A stretch of DNA of 60,000 nt from Lingula anatina (taxonomy: Eukaryota > Brachiopoda > Lingulata > Lingulida > Lingulidae), in the NCBI RefSeq assembly GCF_001039355.2, contig NW_019776013.1:579232-639231 (forward strand), in the 5' to 3' direction. Below are positions 36,501 through 49,349 of the stretch, piece by piece. Each line of letters begins with the position of its first letter. Positions within the stretch are counted from its first letter, which is position 1. The notes beneath the pieces were generated by a model. The model saw only the letters and a program-made list of their open reading frames with translations, was not told the origin of the DNA and searched no databases. Made by a program: the position numbers and the translations under genes.

Positions 36501-39500
36501 TATCCTGAAGTATGGGTTGCAGTATCTTTTTACAGCCGTTTTGTTTGGTATTCATTCTGTTCAAGAGGCAGACATTGGAATGTGTGAATTAATTCATAAT
36601 TTAGGATTTTTCTATTTATTTATGGTGGTTCAAATCCCGACATTTTCCTTTTCACTGAAAATAGGCAAGGTTTTTCCCCACATACCAGAAAAATGGAAAT
36701 GTCTTTGAAATTGGATTCGTGAAATAAAAATAGACATGGTGATGCAACATGGGGCAAACTTTTCTGATAGCAGAAGTATTTTGTTCTCTTAGTACGTTTT
36801 TTTAGCCTCAACAATCTGCTATCTATAGAAATTTGAGATATGAATAGCAGCATACACAGTTTGAAAGGATTTTGTTGTACTTTCTCCGCAGTTAACACTT
36901 TCCGTTATATGTGCAAGCTTGTCCATGGATAGTATAAAATTTAGCTTTTCTGTGGAGAAACTAGGCTAAAATTGTGCTTAAAGTTGTAGTGGTATAGCAT
37001 CCCATATTACAGAAACATTTTGCTAAAAATATTTCCATTAATATTATTTATTACTAAGACTTGAGTACTTATTACAACTAAACAAAGAGGATGTAATATA
37101 TGTCTTTAACTTTTGGACGCCATGGTAGGATGAACTGGGGGTCTTTATCATTTGATCTAATAATGATATCTTCATACTTACTATCAAATTTGGAAAATTC
37201 TGAGAAGTGGTGACTCATATGGTGATTAAATCTTGTCCTGATTCAGTTTTTACATATGTATGATAGAGACACACCAAACGTTCGAACTTACCGTTAAGTT
37301 TTTGCCAGTTCCTATAACTAAATGGTACGGCCATCGAAAAACAACACGTGTACCATAATGGCACTACCAAACACATCTCCCTGGTTCAACATGCTAATCA
37401 AATTTAGATGGCCACAACTTCAAACACTCCACCTTTCTTGTTGCAGCAGTGAAGGTAAATCTCAAACTGTTTATATAAAATGGCCCAATAGAAAGAGACC
37501 ACAAGTCTAATCCCATAATATTTGTTCGTTCAGTGTTAATCCAGAATAATGCCGGGTCTTTTCTGAGGGTGGCCCCTACATGAAGGGTCCTGTTTAGATA
37601 CACCGCTTGCTTTACAGCTTGCCTTATTACAAGAACAATAGCTGGAGAGAAATCACACAGTGGAAGTGCTTTGAAGAAACCAGGTATTGCAACTGTAGGG
37701 AAAGCCATTGAATGAAACCGTGCCCTACTGTCGCCTGTTTAGAGAGAAAATACGCTGAACCAAAGAGGTTAAACTTTTAATTATGCATGAGTTAAATCTC
37801 AAGCAGTCCGTCTGTTGAATTTAGTGGGTCTGATGGAAGGGATGAAACTGAACCCCAGTGGAGTGTGTTATTGAATTTTTCTGCGTGTGCGTGATTGACT
37901 ATAGTTGTGTATAATTACATCATTTGTTGTAAGTTTGGGTCCTGAGTCAATCCAAACATGGTTTACGTGCTGCTGAATGTGAGAATTGTTTGTGGCAGTT
38001 TTTCCAAAATAAAAACAAGCTTTCTTTAGAATTGGAGCAGTTAGCAGCATGGTGGTCTGATTTCATGAGGTTCATATTCAGTTGTTCTTTTAAATTAACT
38101 TACTACTGTCCCAAGTTAAATTTTTCTTTAAATATTTTGATTTTTTAATGCATTTTATATATATAAAAATACAGATTAGGATGAAAAATTGTATTGATTT
38201 ATAGTCATAAAACTGTTTTTGCATGCATGTATGCACAAACATAAACTGACCCACTCTGCAACCCCCTCCATCTCTCTCTCTCTCTCTCTCTCTCATCTGT
38301 AAGTTAGAGTATAGGTACTTATAGACAAACCTTTAGAGGAAAGGATCCTTGCCTCACAAACACATGCATGCATGTCGATGTATGCACATATAGCCATCAT
38401 GCATACACAAACTCCCCATCCCGTTGTCCCTTCTTCCCCTCCCCCTCTCTCTTTCCCTCACACACACACACGCACGCACGCACGCACGCACGCACGCACA
38501 CGCACGCACGCACACACACACAAACACACACACACACACACTAATAACTAAGGCCAGGCATTGTTTGAACTGTTATTGTGTTTCAAGGTAAACCAAAGCT
38601 TCCTCTGCAGACCCATTGTTTCCTGAGATCGACAGGAAAAGGACCATAATTCCAGATAACTTTGTGTAATGTAACTTGTTAACCACACTAATTAGGATGC
38701 AGACTATGGTGATTATTCAATGAATCTGAATAAATGAATCAATAATTTACCAGTGCACATTGTTTTAGTGAAACTTTTTAGTTCAAAAGTTCAAATATAA
38801 GTTTTATGTCAGAAAGTGCATTGTTGTGAGTGACAACTTGAAAACTTGACAATGGTAAATCTTGAAACTGTTAGATATCAAAATAAGTAAGGTATTTTGG
38901 AATTCAGAGTAATCGCCATAACCCAGTGTCCTTGATGAAGTGCACCAGTGATTATAGCATACAAAGCTATTATAGCTCTGCTACTAGTAAAGTAATTCTA
39001 CAGATAAATCAATAGACTTTGTGAGGACATACATGTCCTTTTTTGTAAGCAAAATTGCTAACATAATTTGTAATTCATGATTAATTGTCAGTAACAATCT
39101 TTTTAAATTTTTATTTACAAAGGTACTATATAATGGAATGATCACAGATTTTTGACAGGTATTACTTTTTTTAAAGCTTAAACGCAAGTAAAATTTGTGT
39201 CTGATTTTTTTCACAAGATCAACAAGTGATCAGGAATTTCTTATTGTCAAACATCTATTTTAGTCCACTTACAAAAGAAAACAACAATTGATTCATCACT
39301 ATAAGGGCAGTGGGCTCAGAACTCTGTCAAACTCAAAATGAAAATGTAATAATGAAGATTGACACCAAATTGATTCAAAAGACCCCACCAGCAATGAATT
39401 GTTACTCTCAAAGCGTTTCACTTTTGAACCCATAGAATCCTATTCTTAAGCAGGTTCTTATTAAAGAAAAATGGATCATACTTCAAAGGCGTTTTTTCTA

Positions 39501-40935
39501 CTTTGTAACTGCTCCTTAAGTATTACCCTGTGACACCTTGGTGTGCATAGAGACACAGGAAAGACCAGGTGAGGCAAGATACGGGGACATTGAGAGAAAA
39601 ATAATGGAAAAAAGGTTCTGTAAAAAATGAATCCAGGTGTGCTTTTTTTTTTATTATTTTTTTTTGGGGGGGGAGGGGTGTTGCTGAATGCAAAAACATA
39701 CATGGGCTTTAACGGTGTTGAATACTGTTTTTAATATATTTTAAAAATTCTTTTTCTTGCTGTTATTATTATTATTGTTGTTGTTGTTGTTGCTGTGGTG
39801 TTGTTGTTGTGAGAATGAAAGCAATATATCTGGGCAGACTGTTCTTTTTTATGTGCCAACATGCATATATTCAATAACAGAAAAACTGCTCTTTGTGAAT
39901 ATAACATTTGATATGGAATTGGTATTTAAGAATAAGTTTTAAGTTCACCACAATGCTTATAATTTTGTTTGTGTATTTGGCAATAAAAGAGCAGTTTAGA
40001 GTCAATCAGCATTTTCGTAAAAGAAAGTGTGTCCTACTAAGTTTGGCTTGATCCTATGTAGAAGGATTATTATTGGATAACTCGACAGTTTTGGCATGAT
40101 AATTGTGCATGTACTCTTCCAGTGAGGCTAATTTTCCTTAAGACCGAAAAGTAAAGTGACTTGCACTAGAAGACATCTTGACAGACCCGCATTTTTGACC
40201 ATAAGGATTTGTTTACTTTGATTCCTTTGGATTAACGGAAAGTTTTAAGAAAACTTACTTGGGGTTAAATCCATGATCTTCATATTAATATAAATTTTAT
40301 GTACTACTTAAAATTCTTCATTTCAACATGCAAGTTGCTCAGTCTTGACTTGACAATTTTTCATGTCCATGTCATATTCTACCAAATATAGCATCTTTTC
40401 TTAAAACTTGCCCCTCATTTGTGATTTATTTATATTGGTCACTGGCTGGTTGACAAGCCATCTGCTGGTTTGTGGACACATGGAACATGTCCACCCATTC
40501 AAATCATGTGTCATCTTTAAGTGAAGGTGTGTTCAGACAAATCTGGACAAGGAACAATTTAAGTTCAGATTAAGCCATTAGTTACACAAGTACCTTAACT
40601 GGTCAGTAAGTTCTCTTTATTCCAACTGTGCTCCAACAATTTAAAAGAGAGTGTGGTCAACAGAGAGCTCAGGTTGTCCAGTTTATTTGGGCAGTTATTG
40701 ACATGTTTTAGGCCAAAACCGATACAGGTGGGTATTTAGATGTGAGCACACGTATATTGGCAGGGGGAGATATGTATTAATACCTGTATGTCAAAACCAC
40801 CTGTCACTGGGCCAGACTGGGCTCCTCTCAGACTGGTGACAAGGAGGAATGACAGCTGGCACTGAGAAATATACCATACCATGTACTTGCCAACTTTGAC
40901 TTTGAACTTGACATATAGTATTTGTTCTCTCTCTA

Positions 40936-40984
<49 letters not shown>

Positions 40985-42441
40985 TTGTGGCAGTGGCCAT
41001 TCCCCCATTCACCTGTCACCTTGGCACCTTATGCCTGGTGACACTGGCCTACCCTCATTGAGTTATATTAATTGCCATGAGCTATTTTAAGATGATGCTT
41101 TCTACAGTGTGGCTATAAATGAAGTAAATATGTAACACAAAGTTTGGCATTTTCATTTTCATTTCTCATTAGTTTAGTATTCCAAATTGTAACTACAACC
41201 CTTTTCTCTTTGATATTCTTTGTGATATTTTAAAGAAAAAAGTATTTTTTTTCTTTTTTTCTTTCTTTTTTTTTATGACATTTTAGAATCAGGCCGTCCT
41301 CTTACCTCTTGATAATTCGGTGTTTCCTCCTTACTTTGAACATCATCTTCCGTTGCATTGAATTTTTTGGCAAGGTTCTTGTATCAGGGACTTTGTTCGC
41401 ATGCAGATTGAGGAGTTTTCATTAAATATTAAAGATTATTGAAATTTCCTTCATAACTGAGCATCTAAATTGGCCAATCATAAATTTGGATGAAATATTA
41501 ATGCTCTTGTATTTTCTTGATGGTTCCTCTGAATTACTTTGTTAATCCATACCTCAAGAGATTAAGTATGCCTCAGAAGAGCTTTGTGTTATAAAATAAT
41601 TGTAGAATTTGACCTGAGGAAATGTTCATTCTGAGCTTAATGATTCCTTGCTTGTCCTCACTTTTTTCTAAAGAATTCTGTTTCCTATTGTTATGAGAGG
41701 ATATTCACATCATCATCCATTTTTGCAGATTTAAAAAAAAACAGAATCCTCCCACATCTCGGTTGCATATCATAATTATATCCATATACTGTGTCAGATG
41801 GGCACTGTGAAGATCCTCACAAAGGAATCCAATATTTCCGTTTTGAATTTCAGTTTCTCATGCACTGCAGATATGTGTTCTCCCTCTTTTTTCCTTGACT
41901 GACGGAGGTTGTGAGTGAGCGATCTCTTTTCATTGTATTCACGTCAGTGTTCCCTATGTGACCTCTCAGGATCAATTTCCTAACCCTTAACTGCTAATAC
42001 CTTAACTTTGCCACCCTCTTTTTTCCCCTGCACCGCAGCTCACACACCACAAACCCAGTGGAGATTTTCAAACGACCCAGGCACTATTCACTAAGACTTT
42101 CTGTAATCTTCATTTCCATACTCATTCAGGGGCCAGTAAGCTCACCACATGGGGACTGGATTAAGCATAGGGAATGTTGATAATTAGTTATGCATTGTTC
42201 TGGCCTGTAGTAAGATAGTATAGGCCAGGTGGATGTGTATGTAATGTTCAGGTGACTGTTAGATCATTGTGCACTGCTAACACAATGAAGCGACAGGTGG
42301 CTTGGATGCTAATTTCCACTAACAGTACAGAAATGTGGTCAAAGAGATTAAGATGTCTTTACCTGGCCCAGCTTTTACTTTCGTTTGTGTCTGCTTATAT
42401 ATGGTTTTTGGATAGGAAAGATTAAATTCCCATTACTGATG

Positions 42442-42484
<43 letters not shown>

Positions 42485-45400
42485 GGGGAAATGTTAATGT
42501 ATAAGTATATTATTTTTGAATTTAGAAAAAGAAATTTGTTTCAAAATATCGTGTTCCTATATTTGTGGCAGATAGAGTTGAATGAAAAGTATGTGCACCT
42601 TACCTTTTTTATAACTGATTTATACCTCCTTTCCCCCAATGCAGAATCAGATATATTAAATATTATTCAGGTATTTAATAATATTCACTGTCATGTATAT
42701 AGATGAAGTATGTATATTAGGATGCATATATACTCCTAAGTAGGTTTTGATTTCATAAGTGACACACATTTGAAAATAAATGAAATATATTTGGTGAAAA
42801 GACAAAGAATACATCTTTGACCTCTTCTCCTTATAATCACATATATAAAACAAAATAAGCCACAGGTTATCTTGATGTCAGTGATAAAAATTGTGAACAC
42901 AATAATTTTCTTAAAAAACCACACAATTTATCAGACGTGTAGTAAAGATGGACAAGATAGTCCTCAAGACATGTTATCATATTTTGTTGGCAGGTGTCAG
43001 GGGTAATCATTTCCACCTCTAACAGCATGTTTTTTACTTTATCTATACCTGAATGCTATTCCCTACTTTAAATGACAGGGCCAGAGACATGTATATCATG
43101 TAATCTTTGTAATATTTGTTTGGTTGACAGGTTTAGCCAAAGGCCCAATATGTCAGTGGCATGATAAAAGGAGAAAATTTTACGATCTGTTTCTGAAAAA
43201 TGAGAGAGAAAAATTCAGCATTTGTTTGATTAGATTGGATGAAAGTTCCTGATTAGACATGTTATGACATCAATTTGGTGGTATATTTCAAAAATGAAAA
43301 TGGAAAGCTTTGAATTTAGAAAATTTTAAAAAGTATATTTATACTCAGATTTTCTTTCCTTGATTGGGGACTTTTTTTCAGCTAGTCTGATAAGTTTGGC
43401 ATTTTACCTGGTTGGTTTCTATGGTAAATGGTCCATTTTCTGTAAGTTGTTGTTTGTGTGCATTGCTAAAACAGTACTGGACTTCATCAATTTTCTGTAA
43501 TCAGACCCATATCCTGGTTTATTGTAAATATTTTTAAAAATATCTGAAATATTACACCTTTAAAGAAAATTTCAAAGGAAAAATGCAAAAGGAAATAATT
43601 GTATGAATATATCCCTATCCCAAGTATATTTAAGTCCATGATTGTAAACCAATAACAGAAAATAATGCAAATCTCTACTTTGACCTGTGTCTATAAGCCC
43701 ATTGTTGCTCAGGTGTATGGAAGAGTTAATTGGCTTGTCACTGCCTTTTTATTGTGCCATTATGATCGCACAGAAATAGGGACAATGAGTAAGTGACAGT
43801 AGGTTTTCTTCATGTTTTGTGTGAGATATTTAATAAATGTGTAATAGGCTCTGGTCTATTGAAAATAGTGTCAAAAGAGGAGGACATGTCTTTTTCATAA
43901 AAAGTGGACCCTTTTTAGTTGACCCAGCTTTAGAAATGGCACAGAACCTAGATCAATTTTTGAATCAGAATTTTGTGGACCTTTTCTGGCCAAAAGGGCA
44001 GGGCTTTTGAACCCCTTCTCCTTGCACAGGGCACAGCACTGTATCTATTTGTATATCCCCATTAGTTGTATACTCTGATCGATGTGCCTGATTCAAGACA
44101 TGTTGGCAGCAGAAATGCCCTCTATTGGCAGAAATTCTATAAAAAGATTGAGGAGTTTCTGGTAAAAGAAGACTTGTTTTATTATCTTTTTGATATTATT
44201 TTTTGTGTAATGGAATTCATAAGTTTTACATAAAAAGATATCACAAACCAGATTTCAAACTCAAATAAATTTGGTTCAGACTATAACATTTTCAAACTGT
44301 CAGCAGCTTCTTCTATTAGGTTTTTAAAAAAATTATACATTCCAGATGCCTTTATGCTAAACTTAATAACTTTATGCTGGTAATGTGGTACTAAATTGAA
44401 AAAGAAGGTCAAACCAAAGTTTCTGTTTGAAAATTGCCTTCTTTTGTTATGTCCCTGTCCCACATTGTTGCCTGACACTTTCTGACATATTCAGGTTCTT
44501 TATTGTTTTAAGGGAGTTCCCAGTAAACTCAAGCCTTGCATTCCAAACAGCAAACTACTGGCCCATGAGATTAAGAAGTTATTTTTTAAAAAATCAATAA
44601 AAAAGAAAGAAAGAAATGAAGAAATTTAGCAAATACTGAGGGTACTTATGCGAGTATATAACACTATATAGGATAATACACCTGTAATAAAAAAAAAGGA
44701 GATTCCATTCAAGTCATTCAAAACTTCATTTTGAAACTTACCTCGTGACCTGACTTAAAAGCACCCCCATGCTGAAGAACGGAAAGGAGTTGTATATATC
44801 CTCCTACAATAATGCTACACCTGTGTGCCTGAACATCTAGGTGTGCTTCACCACCTCATGTTGTGCCTAAGCCATATGTGTATCCCTGTTCAGCCTCCAA
44901 CTTTGTTGTGTCACTCCAGTGTTTTGTATCTGACAGATGACACATCATGGTGCATAGATATATACCCTTAAGGTAGTACAGTTCACTATGGTACACTGCC
45001 TCTAAAGATAGACCACACCACAGTAATTACAGCCTACAATTTGAACATGCCTGCCACCAGAGGCGGGTTTCACCCCAAAGAACTGATGCCTAAAAAATTT
45101 TGGACCAGATATTTGGTCTACTTTGGCTCAAGATATATTCCCAGAAATTCCCAGAAATAAAGCAAATATTGACACGAGGTGTTCATCATGCCTTTCTTGT
45201 GAAATGGGTGCAGTATTTCATTTTATAGGAATACATCTACTACTGATTCATCTTCTGTCGTAGTAGACGGAAATTTTAGTCTGTAAGTTTAGACCAATTT
45301 TTGAGCTTAAGATTTTTTTTTTCGAACCGACCCACATAAAATAGAGTGTATCAGCTAGGCCTCTGCAGTCAACGGAGCCTCCTCCTTTATGCTACTGCAG

Positions 45401-48400
45401 GGATCATTTATGCAGAACGCCCGCGAGCCATGTAATTTTCTACCTCTGATAAAAAGCTGGAGTATTTTGTGTCAGTTACTATGCTGAGATTTATCATAAC
45501 TTGTCAGTGATTTGACTTGACAGTAAAACAGGTCTTGGGTTCCTGCAGGGTGAAGGCATGTGTGCTGATTTGTTACTTGGGATGGTGAAGTTAGTCTGTT
45601 TGCTAACCTAATGCTGTTTTGAGTAGTCTCCCCCCTTTTTTTCCTAGTGCTTTTTTAGATCTTATGGTATTATATTTTACTCAGCAGACAACAGGCTTAT
45701 TTTTGTTATTTTTGTTGAATAAGAAAGATGGTGTATGAATTAGTTATCTGTGCACACGTCTGTCTGTTAAATTGTTCTGATAATTTTGATTGTCTCACTT
45801 GTGTTGCTTTCCATTTGTCATGTATTAATAGTCACAAATAAAAGTAAATGCACGATGTGTGACACATTGTATGCATGAAGACAATTATGATAACATGAAA
45901 TTATTTAAAAATTTTAACTGCTGTTAGTTAATTTTTTTCACTTTGCAGTACGTAATTTTCTGTCACCAAATTTTTACATGGAACTCATGAAATTATGGCC
46001 CCATTCAGAAATAGGGGACTAACTAGTCTGAGGGTCAAATATGGCCGACCCACTTCCCCACGGGATATCTATTCAGTGTCTTTTAGCGGATTAGACGGCA
46101 AACTTTGTAGTGGGTTGCCATATTTGATCCTCGGACTGCTTAGGGGCCATTCAGAATAGAAGATCTGAGTATCAACTGGTCCAAGGCTCAAATATGGTGG
46201 ATCCTACATGAAAGGAAGAACGCTAAATCCTGTAATGCTCTCTCACACGCCTTCCCACGCATCGTCCCTGCAGGGGTACAGTGATTAAATCGCGGGTCCA
46301 TTCCACCAGACGTGGTGGAGGCATGTGAGAGGCGGAGAGACCATTTCAGGATTAAACGTCTTCCTTTCATGCAGGGTCCACCATATTTTAGCCTTGGACC
46401 AGTTGATACTGGGATCTTCTATTATGAATGGCCCCTTAGCCCCTTATTCTGAATGGGGCCTATGTTGAAGACATTTCTGTGTGCTGTCTGCTCTCACAAA
46501 GAAGCCAAGCTAGTAATTTTTTTTCATGTTCCTAGAGTAACTTATTTTTTGTCAAATCTCTTGATAGAATATTAAAAATTATACTTGAAATAGTTGTCAA
46601 AAGTGTAAAAAGTTAGTATGAATGAATCTTGCTTCAATTTGAACTTTGTCGTGACACATGTTCACTCCATACCTGTTTTGGTAACAATGTTTTTTCAATG
46701 AAAGTATAGAAAATGTTATGCATGAACAATATTTCACCTCAGGGGAAAGTTTCCTGAAAGATATCTTGTCATCCATGCTTTATAATCAACTGTGTTATTC
46801 ATGCAGTGACATGTTTTTTAACAAAGGGGGCCATTTTAAAATGACGCCATTTTTATCAGAACATGACATCAGAAATAGATGTTGAGATAGGCAGGGTTGA
46901 GTCATTTTGTAAAACTAGGATAGACAATATAGCTACATTAATTGTGCAATTCAACACTTTTGTGTGTAATACATTATTTTAAGCTGTTAACCACAGAACA
47001 CATTTATACCTATTGTATATATAAATAAAATGGAAAAAGGAGAATTGCATGACACAATATAAGTATCAAATATGTATATGATCAAGTTAAAGCAAGTTTA
47101 AAGAAAACATGGTGGAGCACTAGTACGTGATCTCTCAGTCACCCACATTCTATTTACTTCTTTAAAAGCCTCGTGTTCACCCGTTCTGTAACCATTCAAG
47201 TTTAAATGCTTGTAGCACAAGAAAATCTTTACAGGAGTGTTTAAGTTCCTCTCCATTAGTGAATTGAGAGGTTGTTCCACATAGTTTCCTTCTTAGAAGG
47301 TAAATATTAGCTTGTGCTGGGTAGACATAAGAGCCACCCTCACCCAGACTCCCACCAATCTCTCTCCATACAATGACGTGTTGTAGTGAAGAGCCGGTTT
47401 CCCTCTTATCGTTGCTACTCAGCAGTCCAAGCTTGTTAGTCAGTGGGGTGGGGAGGATTCTTCCAGTTGCAGGGTTTATTCTTCTTTTTATTCGTCTAAT
47501 ATTAATTTGGTTATTATATATGATTTTTTTTTTCTTTTTTTTTTTTTTTTTTTTTTTTTGCACTTGCTCTTGTCACTTGCGTGTGTGTGTGTAAATGAAG
47601 GTTTGGAAAGTTAATGGATTTTACAAATTTTAAAAAGACAGAAACATCATTTTAGTATTCTACATTTCCATTTCTGTATTCATGTCAAAGTATACAACCA
47701 AATGGGGATTTTTTTACGACTCATTCAACTCATTATTGTTTTTATAAGTTGTATATTTTTCATTTACTATATCTTTATGGTGGTAAAAGTATGATGCCCA
47801 TTTGATAAGGAAGTGGAATCAAAAGTCCTTCCTTGAAATCAGTCCTGAAAGATTCACAGTAAATAGGGGATCAGTTATGAAACTTTTATATTTGATAGAA
47901 CTGGTAATGTCACTGCAAAAACATGGGATGTGAATTCCACAGATATGATAAGTGAAATCTGAACTTGGGTTATTACTGCAATCTAGAACTTGACACCTGT
48001 ACATACATTGTGTTCTAGCTGGAGTGTGTAATACTTTTTTCCACTTACCATTTTCACAGTTGTAGGACAGCCAGCCATCATGATAAAAAGTTATATTTCC
48101 ACCCAGTATTTGAACAGCCAAGTCCCCCTTCCAGCCGTTGATGTGTGAAGCAAAAGTAGAAAGAAGCCCTGCTAATTTGATGAGTCCCCTTTTAGAATAA
48201 CAGTACTTGTGTTTTCATTGGTGGTACAGAGGCGTTCTGAAAACACCACCGGGCTTTTGTTCCCCGTCTAATGTCTCCCTTCACTGAAGTGAATAATAAC
48301 CACAAGAGGTGAATCGCTTGTGTCGTCTCTCTCTGCAAGACGATCGAACAGGTTGGTCATCTCCAATAGATCCTGTATCTCACACCCAAGTCTTCCCCCT

Positions 48401-49265
48401 TAGAAGGGTCCCGTTATAGTGACTAGTAATTATCTAGTTGAGTAATGCTATACAGACTTAGGTGCACCATCAAAGGTAAGGCAGGTATTGTTGGAGTGAA
48501 TTTGATCTCAAAATTAGGCCTACCTTTTGAAGTCATTGAAAAGTCTATTTGTTGACTTAGTTCAAGCTGTGTTATTCTTGAGTGTGTAATAAGGGGGAGT
48601 ATGTATATACTGCCTAAAACACACTAACTCCACAAAATTCCTGACTCTTTAGAAAAGGGTGCCTTGCTGCTTGCTAAATAAGAGTTGACAATGAGTCAGT
48701 CAAGTTTCCCCCAACAACCCCCGCGGGGTTATAATTACTTTTGCATGGTTTACAAACTTCTCAACAACATCTTGCTCATGCAAGCGAAATGCAGAATTCT
48801 TCATGTGTAGTTTCTGTAGGCCTGGAAGAATTTGTATACATGAAAAAGACATGGTTACTGACAATATAAAAGGAAGTATATTTACTTAAATGTGCTAATT
48901 AACTTTCATATTATGCCAGTCTTTTTAGTTGTGAGTTCATTATAATCAAGGTCTTTTTAGTTGTGAGTTCATTATAATCAAGACAAACGGTGACCTTGAA
49001 AATATCCTTAAATATGCATAACCTACCTGACAGTGACATATATTTATTCAACTCTTCTTGCAATTAAAAAAAAAAACATTTTCCTCACTTCAAGTAACAT
49101 TTCATTTTTAGGTGGTTAGATTTTAAAGACATGACTAATAATTAATGCATTATAATTTATAGTCTGTAAATCATTTCAACCTTACAACTATATTAGATAC
49201 TTTGTTCTGGCACCTCTGCCCTTTATTAATTTATCAATTTGGACATTTATCTTGAAACAAGTTTA

Positions 49266-49349
<84 letters not shown>

